From the NCBI GenBank assembly GCA_031002005.1, contig CM061921.1:145671283-145735282 (forward strand): DNA of 64,000 nt. The letters run 5' to 3'. The first letter of the stretch is position 1. Every line of letters starts with the position of its first letter. Under the pieces are notes generated by a model that worked only from the letters and a program-made list of their open reading frames with translations, was not told the origin of the DNA and searched no databases. The translations under genes and the position numbers were made by a program. This DNA comes from Vandiemenella viatica (lineage: Eukaryota; Arthropoda; Insecta; Orthoptera; Morabidae). This document shows positions 1 through 9,853 of this stretch, piece after piece.

Positions 1-194
1 TTACGCGAAGGAATGGGCTCATTTTCCAAAGCACATTGATCCAACAACCTCTAAATTAAGACCGTCAAAACGTTGTACAGGTTTGTCACAAAAATAAAAA
101 ACGTAAAGAAACAACGTGGGAGTGTAAAAAGTGTAAAGTTCCGTTAAATGTACCAGAATGCTTTGAAATATATCATACCATTACAGATTACTAA
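1..194 (+). pseudogene. piggyBac-like transposase, C-terminal end (frameshifted, cut by window edge)
   Basis: Frame 2 from the window start reads A-H-F-P-K-H-I-D-P and reaches K-R-C-T near 79. The next frame continues V-C-H-K-N, then KKRKETTWECKKCKVPLN, and ends PECFEIYHTITDY-stop at 192-194. The C-x2-C ... C-x2-C ... C-F-x-x-Y-H-T pattern is the cysteine-rich C-terminal domain typical of piggyBac transposases. One extra base around 77-80 breaks the frame, so this copy is a pseudogene. The rest of the transposase lies to the left of the window. Confidence 0.75.
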
Positions 195-292
195 TTTTAT
201 ATTTTGGAGTTTTGTATAAATAAACATTTCGTAATACTTACGTCTACCACAATTATTGCATCAGACTGTAATTTCGTTTCAAATATTCCACG

Positions 293-446
293 TAATATTC
301 ACATCTGGCCCTATCACCGTACGCGGGCTATGCCCGTAATATTTACGTTTGGCCCAACCATCGTAAGCGGGCTATGCCCGTAATATTTACGTTTGGCCCA
401 ACCATCGTACGCGGGCTATGCCCGTCATTGTAGATTAAGGGGTTAA
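293..446 (+). repeat. Three 45-bp tandem subterminal repeats and 3' end of the piggyBac-like element (TTAA site)
   Basis: Three copies of a 44-45 bp unit, each with TACGCGGGCTATGCCCGT or a close variant, run from about 293 to 427. After the last copy the sequence reads AAGGGG then TTAA at 443-446. A GGG-TTAA end is the expected piggyBac terminus and target site. Right after the TTAA the sequence becomes CR1 LINE, so this is the insertion edge. GGGC-TAT-GCCC makes a short hairpin in each unit. Confidence 0.65.
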
Positions 447-3340
447 GCAAATATTTTTCTTCTAGAAAACTGAAAATGTTCGAGCATATAATTTGCTCCA
501 GAACTCTATCTCAGACAGATGTTATAGATATTGGTCTGTAATTCCTAGGATCTCTTCGATCTTTCTTGGAAATCGGAGCTACCAGTCGGAAGGTACTTTT
601 CTCGCTGCTAAGTATTACCAGGATATATCAGACAGAAATTGTCCCATTTCCACTGCGTACCCGAAAACACTCTTACTGGGATTCCATCGGTACCCGGTGC
701 TTTCCACATTTGAGGAGGTTTTATTGCTTTACTATTCCAGCAATTTCGATTCTTAACGAATCCATCTCTAATTCCACACGCCGTAGGATGATAGATATGT
801 CATCCTTATTTGCATAAGTTAATTCTGTGTTAAGTACGTTAACTTTATCGCAACTTTCTTTAACCTCAAATCCGTCGTGAAATGATACTGACTTATTGTC
901 GTCACTACAACTGACTTTTAGTATGTAAAAGCAAAATTTCTTTGGGTTTTCTGTGTGTCACTTAGAAAGAGAGCTGCAACGGAAACATTTAAAGGACTCA
1001 TGCATTGCTGTTTTGACATGTACACCTAACCCAGCTAAGATTTCTAAGTCACTATGACACCTTGTCCTTCTTGAGAGGTCGTGTATCATCCTTTGATTTT
1101 CGAGTAGTCCACGCGTATACCACAGTGGATCATTTCCCTCATTTATTTTCCGTTTGGGTATATGCATGTCCAAACATTCCCTGACTATACATACAAAACG
1201 ATGCCACATCTCTGCAACGGTGTCCCTCATTAACTTGAAAGTATGATAATTAATCCTCAATTGAGTTCTAAAACATTCATATTGGGCCTTATCGAATCTG
1301 CACATAATACGTTATTTTCCCTTTTTGAGTTCAGTTATTGATTTGATGGTTCTGATTACTTTTTTGAGATCACTAATTCCTGTAATCGTCGAAATTTCAG
1401 TGAATAATTCTGCCCTATTGGTAACCACAAGATCTAAAATGTTTTTATTACCATTATAACACCACGTTGGTTCTGTAACCAGCTGCTTAAGATGCCAATC
1501 TAAGAATTACTTTACAAGCTCTCTTATCCCTGCCACCAATAACGTGAACGCAATTACTCCAGTCGATATGAGGAAGGTTGAAACCACCTCCTAGTATTAT
1601 AACATGATCCTGAAAATGAAGAATGATGTTATTTATATTATTTCTTAACGCGAAGGTGATACTTATGCTGGCTTCAGGTGGTTGATAGAGGGAACCTATG
1701 ACAAACTATGTCCTGTCTACGTTGATTTTAACCAATTTGGTTTTGCAGACCATATCGACGTCTATTTAATTACATGGGTGGTATTTACATCTACATATAT
1801 ACTCGCAATTCACAAAATTGTGGGTGGGAGAGGGTGGCAACTATAAATACACCACCTCCATAAGAATATATTCTATCCTTACGAAAAGAATTAATAATAT
1901 TCTTAAAAATTTCTACGTAACATATATCTGCTTCTGTGGTACTAATTAGGCTTTCAAGTTCAGGCTTTTCACAGTTAACTAGGAGAATTTTTAACTGTCA
2001 AGATTCTCTTGAGACCCTCCTACCATGCGGTGTTGCATTTGTCCGGGTTTTCCGTCATTGCATTTCATGTGTAATCGTAAGTTTTCCCGCCGGATCTGTT
2101 GCTTGAAGATTTCTCGGCGTCCTCACGCTGACCAGTGGACGCTACCTGAAGATGATGGCATGATATGCCATCGAAAATTCGTACATCTGCGAACAATTGA
2201 CCCGGCTGCACGCCAGAGAAATCTTCAAGCATTCATGCTACGGGTGTTCCTCTCTCAGCCTAAAAACCCTCCAAACTGCCCCTTCCACCTGTGTAACCGA
2301 TTTATGTGTGTAGTTCACACCTGACCTATTTAAGGAAACCCAACACGACTCTACCCTATGGCGAAGATGGTGTAATCTGCACCTAAGATCATCATAGAAA
2401 CGTTATAGTCTCTGGTTCAACACCTCAATACGGCACTGTACCAGAGAACCGCATAAACTCTATCTATGATGCTGCAGATGGTTTGCTTTGCCCATATCTT
2501 GCAGCCACTGGCCACAGAGTTTACCCTTCAAGCCAGCCGCCGGAAGGAAGAGAGAAGTGTCTCCAACTTAAGGCGGCAAGCATTATTGGTAACGATATGC
2601 GTCCCAAACGCAGTTGGCTATACCCCCATCTGTTCTATATAATCGGGGATGGCCTGTTCCAAATCTCGGATCAGGCCACCCGGAATACGCAAGAAATGGA
2701 CACTGCATTTCTTCCCCGAACAATAAATCACCTTACGTCAAAGCTCCTGACCACTACAATCTCGTTCTGCGATTGCTCAGACCTAGGAGCCAACTCACAG
2801 GATGACGAATGTGGGATTGGTTCTGCCTCTGATAATACACCAAACCGGTTGGTTAGAGGTACAAGCTACAGGCATAAAGGCCTGTTCGACTGCCCCAAAT
2901 GTTTCCTCGACGTCTAAAACCATACGATAGTCATCAGCAGGCAACCATAGCATACCATCCATCGTCTTAGCCTGGGTTTCAGGTGTAGTTGTTTATATGG
3001 GAGAATCTGTGAGTGACATGGCTACGTTTGGGTCACCCATGTCAAATCTGCTGCAACCTCTTATGGCAGCTTCCAGTTGTGTCACTTTCGCTAACACAGC
3101 TCTAAGTTGTGTGCGCAGATCAGCCACCTCAGCCTGCGTCTGAGCACAGCATTCACAGTCCGTATACACATTATCTAGTTTTTAATTTAAAAAAAAAGGT
3201 ATAAAAATAGGAACTCGAAAACAGAAGCGGAGAGATGCAACTATACCATAACCCGAACATGATTATAGAACAAACTAAACGAACTAGAAAGCTAGAAATT
3301 GTAGCGCAGCGTTGTTGGGACATACCTACCTACACCTATC
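447..3340 (-). mobile_element. CR1-type LINE copy 3 (antisense, 3' part removed by piggyBac insertion)
   Basis: On the minus strand this matches the two other CR1 copies in the window. The ORF1 5' part (about 3030-3170) is like the copy at 27.3 kb. The esterase-like middle lies at 2.4-2.9 kb and the endonuclease region at 1.5-2.0 kb. The pre-RT segment (958-1305 reads D-M-H-I-P-K-R-K ... N-D-P-L-W-Y-T-R) parallels 13.85-13.98 kb. The RT start extends to 447. Coding is broken throughout. The element ends abruptly inside the RT, just after the equivalent of 'SRILEHVICSNVMKFL' in copy 1, at the TTAA of the piggyBac element. The 5' limit near 3340 is approximate. Confidence 0.75.
1787..1845 (-). 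mobile_element. Very short CR1 3'-end insertion inside CR1 copy 3
   Basis: The minus strand reads TTGCCACCCTCTCCCACCC, then AATTTTGTGAATTGCGAGTATA and TATGTAGATG (written here in pieces). This matches the 3' terminus of CR1 copy 1 at about 15690-15740. In the other copies the flanks (GTGTATTTATAG before, about GATACGGTCTG after) are adjacent, so about 58 bp of CR1 tail has been inserted here. Confidence 0.55.
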
Positions 3341-3510
3341 GGCACAAATTAGTAGGCCACTATTTCGCGTTCTTGTTAAATAACACCTGTTCGCAAATTT
3401 TCTAATGTTATCTCGTACTTTATCGAAGCCTTATAACATTCAGACAGGATTACCTATGTTACAAAGGATGTTACACTATCATCTAAGACTGTAATTAGTT
3501 CAAAAAAATT

Positions 3511-3690
3511 GCGGAAGATCCTTTCGAAATTTTTAAGTAAAAATTTTTTGTTTCAAAAATCCTTCTCCTTACGTCCTAAGAAAGTGAGATAATTTCGGAG
3601 TATAAAATGGTTTATTGTTTTGATCTATAATAATAAACGTACTGAAGAGATTATTTATACAATTCCATCGTAGTGATTGATCTCTCCATG
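3511..3690. repeat. Direct repeat copy A
   Basis: GCGGAAGATCCTTTCG through AATAAACGTACTGAAGAG is shared with 4629-4753 at high identity. Copy A is uninterrupted at the point where copy B carries a MITE. Confidence 0.7.
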
Positions 3691-3694
3691 TCCA

Positions 3695-3933
3695 TTTTTT
3701 TTTTTTTTTTTTGCTTAGGTCCTTACGGCTCGTCGAGGTAACTAGAGGCGGGATAGGACTGGAGCCAAGGGACGGGTAGGAATTCGCCATTTGCCTTTTG
3801 CAGGAAGCATCCTGGTATTCATCCAGAGTGATTTGGGGAAACCATGGAAAGGATTCCGGACGAAGATTCAAACCGGCGTTCTTTCGAAGACGAGGCCATA
3901 GTGTTACCACTCACCCACCACGCTCGGTGTATT
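3695..3933 (-). mobile_element. tRNA-derived SINE copy 1
   Basis: Antisense copy, with its poly-A tail seen as a T-run at 3695-3712. The body contains the complements of the shared core (GGTTTTCCATGG, CAAATCACTC) and the tRNA-like head near 3870-3930. The B box is close to GGTTTGAATC, and the head reads GGTGGGTGAGTGG on the minus strand. Confidence 0.85.
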
Positions 3934-4628
3934 TTCCTGGTTTTTAAGAAAATTAGTCTCATCGAGGGACCATAGTGTGGGAATCTTAATATCGTCACTA
4001 CATGGTACCACTTTCTGAGTTGTTAATTCTTTTCGGTGTTACTGATTCTCACGGATTTCAACATTTTCGTTACATACTCTCTTTGTGGCTGCATGATTTC
4101 TCGATCCATATTTGTTGAACAACGTCTCATACGTCTCTTATTTCTTTGATAGAAATTATTCTCAGGATTCTTGGGTGTTCTGTAGGGATAAGTTCTGCCA
4201 TACATGACGATTCGACAGCTACCTTCGCTGCATAACCATGTGAAGTGGTAGGTAGAAGTAGTTAATGCGGCAACACTTGTTGAAGACGGTGGAGATAGAT
4301 TTCGAAACGTCGCGTACGGCGGGACACCAGAGAAGAATTTTTATCAGCTGTAAGCTGGGAAGGACTAAATATTTCTTTGTTTATTTCATTACTCATTTGG
4401 CTTTAATTCATTACTCGTTTGGCTTGACGTTCCATAAAGATGAAAAATTCTTGTAAAGTCCTACACATCCTGTAATAATTGATTTTATCATATTTCAACA
4501 TGTTGTAACTGAACAACAACGAAGATGTTTACGAGTTATTGGAAACACTATACTGGATTATGTCTCGTGAATAATTGTGCAATGTTAAGCACATAAGAGA
4601 CAATACTTTTTAGATTGATCTACATATT

Positions 4629-4753
4629 GCGGAAGATCCTTTCGGAAATTTTAAGTAAAAAATTTGTTGTTTTTCAAAAATCCTTCTGCTTACTTCCTAA
4701 TAAAGTAAGATATATTTATTGGTTAGATCAATAATAATAAACGTACTGAAGAA
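4629..4753. repeat. Direct repeat copy B (split by hAT-type MITE)
   Basis: Second copy of the repeat at 3511-3690. After AATAAACGTA CTGAAGAA it is interrupted by the 329-bp MITE and resumes at 5083 with CTGAAGAGTT. Confidence 0.7.
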
Positions 4754-5082
4754 CGGGGCTGCATTTAGGCTTTGTGAGACCCTAGGCTATACATGTGGTG
4801 CGGTCCCCCCTCCGGCTGCTGATGTTTAAATTAGAAATTCGGCCCAGAAATTTTATGAGTGACCCCATTTTTTTTTGTCTCTACTACTGGCCCAGGCGGA
4901 GGCTCGGGAATGTGGTGCGGGCAATAGAGAAAGATTAAAAACACAATATTGAATATTAACACACGCATGTCAACAAGAAGACAGTGACTAATATGTTTTT
5001 TTCTTTGCATGTGTTGTGGGTCCCTTTGTGGTGCGGGTCCCTAGGCTACAGCTCAGGTGGCCTATTCTTAAATGTGGCCCTG
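4754..5082. mobile_element. hAT-type MITE (CAGGGCC family), copy 1
   Basis: The ends are CGGGGCTGCATTTA and the complement of CAGGGCCACATTTAA. The flanking 8-bp target copies are CTGAAGAA (4746-4753) and CTGAAGAG (5083-5090). The uninterrupted site is preserved in direct repeat copy A (3642-3649). The body shares TTAGGCTTTGTG and CCTAGGCTATACA with the copy at 60.5 kb, in opposite orientation. No coding capacity. Confidence 0.8.
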
Positions 5083-5090
5083 CTGAAGAG

Positions 5091-5574
5091 TTGTTTCAAT
5101 AATACTTTCTTTCAATAATACCAATGGTTTGGCACCCACTTAGAAGCTAAGTAAAATGCCAACGTATAAAAATGATTTAAGATGATACTGAATGCGTAAG
5201 TCGATAAGTTCAATCAGTGCATAAGTCGATAAGTTCAATCAGTACCAGCGAACACGTACCTGAAACTGAGCTTCATGTTAACACGTCCTATATGTTCACT
5301 GCAAAACAGAAACAAAAAGGAAAAAAAAGATTCCAAATATCCAATTTATTAAAATAAAACCCAATTACCCTCAGTTATTTGAATGCAAAACATTTTTGTT
5401 AAAATAGATACGATGTGTACCTACATGATCGATGTTTGCACACCGTCTTTGTTGTAGAGTATCAGTGACTGTACTGTAAAATCACTGCAAATCTATGATA
5501 ATACGTAACAAGCCGGTTGTGTTAGGTTATTTGGTAAAGGAGATTTAAGTTAGTAATTTTTTTTTTTCTTCTAG
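5091..5574. other. Region upstream of SPS exon 1
   Basis: AT-rich DNA with a short tandem duplication around 5187-5242 (GCATAAGTCGATAAGTTCAATCAGT-like unit, two copies). A GGTAAAGG at 5533-5540 could be the donor of an upstream 5' UTR exon; the strong TTTTTCTTCTAG acceptor at 5574 supports such splicing. No TATA box stands out, so promoter position is not assigned. Confidence 0.4.
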
Positions 5575-5811
5575 CACCGGTTCAAGTATCGTTATAGGCC
5601 ATGGAATTTGCAGAGGCTATTCAAAGAATGCCTTTCAGCCCTAGAGACTATGGTTTAGAACCAAACTTCAAACTTACAAGCTTTGCAGATTTGAGAGGAT
5701 GAGGTTGTAAAGTCCCGCAGGAAGTTCTGTTAAAGCTTCTTGCGGGAATAGGCCTAGGAGTAACAACCACAGCTAGGCCAAGTCAGCAGCCAGATGTCAC
5801 AACTGTTATAG
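5575..5811 (+). CDS. SPS2: Selenophosphate synthetase, exon 1 with in-frame UGA (selenocysteine) codon
   Basis: SPS makes selenophosphate from selenide and ATP, the selenium donor for selenocysteine synthesis. Coding starts at ATG 5601 (context GGCCATGG); an in-frame TAG at 5595-5597 fixes this start. The 26 nt before it follow a pyrimidine tract and TTCTAG, so they may be 5' UTR spliced to an upstream exon. The translation runs M-E-F-A-E-A-I-Q-R-M, then FKLTSFADLRG, TGA at 5700-5702 (codon 34), then GCKVPQEVLLKLL. This is the SPS active-site loop, G-[Sec/Cys/Thr/Arg]-G-C-K, with Lys37 as the conserved catalytic lysine. The exon ends at 5811 before GTGAGT, one base into codon 71, matching the phase of exon 2. 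Conservation on both sides of the TGA argues against a nonsense mutation. Insects can have SPS2-Sec and also an SPS1 paralogue that keeps a UGA. SPS2 is preferred because the later exons diverge from the very conserved SPS1 pattern, but this is not settled. Confidence 0.93.
5714..5746 (+). promoter_or_regulatory. Hairpin just downstream of the SPS UGA codon (candidate Sec redefinition / readthrough element)
   Basis: The 5' arm CCCGCAGGAAG (5714-5724) pairs with the 3' arm CTTCTTGCGGG (5736-5746): 11 consecutive pairs with one G-U, closing an 11-nt loop. It begins 11 nt after the TGA (5700-5702) and lies in coding sequence (VPQEVLLKLLAG). Selenoprotein mRNAs such as SelN are known to carry stem-loops just 3' of the UGA that help recoding. 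Readthrough hairpins are also described for UGA-containing SPS genes of insects. The assignment of function here is an inference from position and pairing. Confidence 0.75.
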
Positions 5812-6336
5812 GTGAGTAAAGATTTTTTTTCTGTTCACGGTGGAATTTATGTTGACCTAACCTGTTTCATAATGTGTTGGATTGTGGTTAGTACCTCTTA
5901 TGAGACGAGTACTCTTGAACAGGTTGTTGCAGGGGTTTCAAAACCATGATATTGTGCTGTGTTGCAGAACCGTCACACAACAGTATCGTTTATTGCAGTT
6001 ATGTTGCTGGTATGAAAAATGTTCACTGCTTGGGGAGAAGGTCGACAGGAAGTTTGATCTATCGGCGATAATAAGGATCTATTGTTTTAGCAGTATTGTA
6101 AGCCTCGGTTCATTGTATGATGGTTGCTAACTCTTTTAAATATGGTAGAGTTGAAGATTTTGGTTCTACAGAAGTTAATGATACCATCGTTAATGTTTGC
6201 TTTTGCCTACAGGTTTATGTTATAGTTTGAAAAGATGCCATTTTTGTTATGTTTTTAGCAGTGATTCAACATAAACACAAGTAGAAGGAATTGTGCCTTT
6301 GGTTTGAAATTTGTTGCACACTTTCCTGAACATAAA

Positions 6337-6420
6337 CATTTCGAGAAAAAGTGTACATGAAAGTAAAAAGTGCCTTAGATGTGATGCCACACACAAGTTA
6401 AAGTATGCTACAGTGTTGTC
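6337..6420 (+). repeat. Inverted repeat pair 1, left arm
   Basis: CATTTCGAGAAAAAGTG through GCTACAGTGTTGTC is the reverse complement of 6903-6988 with scattered mismatches. The arms enclose about 480 bp that include a GT microsatellite. Confidence 0.65.
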
Positions 6421-6719
6421 AGTACAGGTCGCTGCCATTTCCTATCACATTTTTACGGTAATGATAGTATCTGCACTCTGCATCAACAAATGTAAAAAGT
6501 TTTTTTTTTTTGATACCGAATGAATATTTTCCTGTGCCATATGTAATTAAGTATAATTGTTGCTTAATAACAAGTATGCAACACTCTACATTTTGAGCTA
6601 TTATACTTCAGTAGTATATATTTCATTGCCTTAGTATGCACATTATCTTAATTAATACTTCTTTGTAGTCTGAATTGTTATATAGCCTACATGTTCCTGA
6701 GACAGACTTGATTTTTTTC

Positions 6720-6721
<2 letters not shown>

Positions 6722-6757
<36 letters not shown>
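6722..6757. repeat. (GT)n microsatellite followed by a G-run
   Basis: About 17 GT units followed by GGTGGATGGGGGGGGGG. Simple sequence; any open frame across it is chance. Confidence 0.95.
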
Positions 6758-6758
<1 letters not shown>

Positions 6759-6902
6759 TGGATGGGGGGGGGGGCAATACATTGGTTTGGTTGTAATGCA
6801 GCATGGACCAGGATGAATAAAGAGACACTTTACATTTATTGCTACACGTACTATCATGCCATGAAAGTTGTGATTAGAAATAGCGGGCGATGATTACAGG
6901 TA

Positions 6903-6988
6903 ATGCTGTAGCGTACAGTAACTTTTGTGTGGCATAACATCTGAGGTACATTTCGTTTTACTTCCATTTACACTTTTTCTCGAAAAAT
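6903..6988 (-). repeat. Inverted repeat pair 1, right arm
   Basis: Complement of 6337-6420: AATGCTGTAGCGTACAGTAA, then GTGTGGCATAACATCTGAGG and CACTTTTTCTCGAAAAATG. Together the arms look like a degenerate foldback element, type unknown. Confidence 0.65.
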
Positions 6989-7649
6989 GCCATGTTTGTG
7001 AAATTTCAAATGAAAGGCCAAGTTTCTTTCACCTGCATTCATATCGAACCAACATATCATGTTGAAAGATTTGATCCTTGGACAAATAATATCCATACTA
7101 AACCAGTTTGGATACAAAAAATTGTATGGTTAGTGTCTTCATGTAATGCTTTGGCTGTTGTGTAGAGTTATTACTTCATCTTTGATCAAAAGCATTTATG
7201 AAGAAACTAGAGGATTACCAGAGACCACAAATCTGTGAGGAATTGTCATCATAATACTGCAGTAGTTACGTGCAAGATGCTGCAGAAATACTTTTTGAAG
7301 TTGTTTTACCAGTGTCACGCTTGTTCAGGGTGTATTAGAATCTAATTGGTGCTTGAGAATAGTGCACTTTGTGATTTAATACTGCAGTGTTAGGTCGTCG
7401 TTAGTCAGTGGCAAGCAATTCTGTTGTGGCGAAATTGCAATCTCCGGTAGACCCGAAACTAGTTATAGTAGTATCATAAAATTAAGCATTACTGAAATCT
7501 CAACATAATACTGCTCCATGCATTGATCTCCTTTTGTTTGCAGTGAGATTAGAAGGTATGCTGGATTGGATTAAAATCAGTTGAGGAGAGAAAATTGTCG
7601 AAATAATTATTACGTGAATTGTAATCCACATCCAAATTTATCGGTTTGA

Positions 7650-8375
7650 ATAGTTTCCTCAGAAATGGTGGCTGCTATACAACACAGCTAATATAAAATT
7701 TTGTTCGGTTACTACTCGAGGATTTTGATCTGGGAAGGAATTGTCCTTCCAATCTTAGTTTCTAAATATGTTCCTTGGACAATATTATTTAAAAATATGT
7801 GTGTTATAACCATCAGATGCCTTCCTTAAATATTTGACACAGTACCTGTGGTTACATTAAACTGTAAGTGATTACCAATCGCAATAATAGTGCAGCTTAT
7901 GGATAGGTCGATATGCAACCTGGGCCAGAATGGCTAATGACACCATCTAATCTCATGATTCATAAAACAGTTGTATGTTATGGTGTCTTTGTTCCATGCA
8001 ATGTTTTTCATCATTGATGGTCTTGGATGTTTTTCATTGTAGGCTACATGATATTAATATCAATACAGTGTCGTTGGAGGTTATTATTGTGCAGCTGCTT
8101 AAGTAATTTAATTGTTAATAAATAACTACCAATTTTTCGTGAAGTATACATTTTCCTCTTGTTGAGGTATCATCACCAACAGTTAATTTAATATATTCGT
8201 GTTAGTGGGTTTCGTAGCTGTATACATCTGCTTTTCACGCCAAACATGTTCTGGTAATAGCGCAATCACTGGGACTCATCAAGGAATTGTAGTTTTCATC
8301 TAAAAACTGTTGCACACATTTGTTGGGTTATATTATTTAATATATGTTGCTCTTAGAGCTGTAAAGTGTATACAT
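7650..8375. repeat. Dispersed intronic repeat, copy related in inverse orientation to 15.8-16.5 kb
   Basis: Blocks such as TTCCTTGGACAATATTATTT (7771), TTGTTAATAAATAAC (8116) and GCGCAATCACTGGGACTCAT (8260) recur in reverse order and complement at about 16345, 16195 and 15925. Family not recognised, no coding sequence. Boundaries are approximate. Confidence 0.6.
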
Positions 8376-8403
8376 CCTCACAAACTTCAATTGAAAAGTG
8401 CTA

Positions 8404-8728
8404 CTGTAGAACTCCAATTATCCGAACTCCGATTATCCGAATCGCTTTTTTAAATAAGATGGAAACGTACTGCGAAAAGGCTTCCCTTCTTTTATAAAAA
8501 CCAACCCAAATTTCTGATTACTGCAGCTTTGTTTACCGAGTGGTACGGCGAAATTTTCATCCCTGAAGTGGAAAAACACCAGAAATCTCGAGGAAAAAAA
8601 GGCATATTCGACATACATACAATAATTAATTAAAATAGACCCTTTTTCGGAAAAATCCAATTATTCGAATTTTTGATTATCCGAATGGAGTCCGGTCCCA
8701 ATTGATTTGGATAATTGGTGTTCTACTG
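8404..8728. mobile_element. pogo/Tigger-like MITE
   Basis: Terminal inverted repeats of about 22 bp (left CTGTAGAACTCCAATTATCC, right the complement of CAGTAGAACACCAATTATCC), flanked by TA at 8402-8403 and 8729-8730. The subterminal GATTATCCGAAT motif is repeated. The AGTAGAAC-...-ATTATCCGAA ends resemble pogo/Tigger-group transposons. At 325 bp it has no transposase. Confidence 0.8.
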
Positions 8729-9528
8729 TATAACGTAATGCGGCGAGTCACTGGGAGAGAGCATATAGCCATGTATAATGATAAAGCTATTGTTCCTTCG
8801 ACTATATTATTTATTAATTTGTTTCTCTTACACTCATCAAGATTGTGTATAATTCACAAACTTCAGGCAAAAAAAAAAAAAATATAACAGTACACACTAA
8901 GCGATGAGAGGACACCATTTGTCATCATATGCGACTTCCAGTGATAATAATATTACGTGCAACAAAATGCATCAACAACCAGCAACGATGAAAACCAAAC
9001 CAAGTTTATTATAAAAACAAAATTTATAGTCCATTAAGCTACAAAAGGAAGCATCTATGTCCATTTTGGTCCAGGCTGCATTCCAACCAATCCACAGGCA
9101 CTGCTAGTGATTCTGCTTGAAAATCACAATAACTGTTTAATAACTCCACATTTCTAGCGAATTATAACAACAACAACTAAACGCCATTTTGGTACAGGCT
9201 GCATTTCAACTATAAAAACTAAATTCCTTCGACCTAATTCTGAAACAAGCATATTGCCACACTTTCAACCCAAACATAAGCTACGTTAATATTGCCGCAA
9301 CCTACTTTCATAAATGCCGTGGAATATTAATATCTTGGACTTAACTTGCGGATGTGTTTCTTGACGATGTATTACCTATTATCATTGGTCGTCGCATATG
9401 TGTACGTAAATGAGTCAAGCAACGTTCGCTTATGGTTCAGAGGTTTTTTTTTTTTTTAATGTGTAATCTTTTCCATATTTATACTTTTATAGCAACATAT
9501 TCCTAAATAATATCATTCAAAGAGTGTG

Positions 9529-9853
9529 TGCCTTCTGTGTTAATTTAAGTGTGTAGATAGCTTTTGTTCCATCTTTGCTTATTTGGTTAACAGCGCCAAG
9601 AGTCAGTTGGTCTTCAGCAACTGTCATGCGAGGAGGTGCCTTCTGTGTTAATTTAATTTAATGTGTGTAGATAGCTTTTGTTCCATCTTTGCTTATTCAT
9701 TTAACAGTGCCAGTAGGCATTCAGCAACCATCATGCGAGGAAGTGTCTTCTGTGTTAATTTAAGTGTGTAGATACCTTTTGTTCCATCTTTGCTTATTTG
9801 GTTAACAGCGCCAGTAGTCAGTTGGTCTTCAGCAACCTTCTGTGTTTAATTTA
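9529..9853 (+). repeat. Three-plus 108-bp tandem monomers at the 5' end of CR1 copy 1
   Basis: Units start at about 9529, 9637 and 9744 (periods 108 and 107 bp), with a partial unit at 9837-9853 that continues after the Tc1 at 11257-11370. Each has GCCTTCTGTGTTAATTTAA, GTAGATAGCTTTTGTTCCAT and CAGCAACC-TCATGCGAGGA. They directly precede the LINE 5' region, as monomer arrays do in L1 promoters, and similar units precede CR1 copy 2. Confidence 0.75.

Noticed and set aside
293..430. CRISPR-like array
   Set aside because: Only three directly adjacent units with no unique spacers, in a eukaryotic transposon end.
4023..4205. Minus-strand open frame as a host exon
   Set aside because: No recognisable domain, no convincing splice sites and low complexity (Arg/Asn-rich).
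5601..5702. SPS exon 1 as a pseudogene because of the TGA
   Set aside because: The TGA is exactly at the family's selenocysteine position, conserved sequence continues in frame, and splice phases of all later exons agree.
6675..6893. Open frame over the GT repeat
   Set aside because: Poly-Cys/Val translation of a microsatellite.
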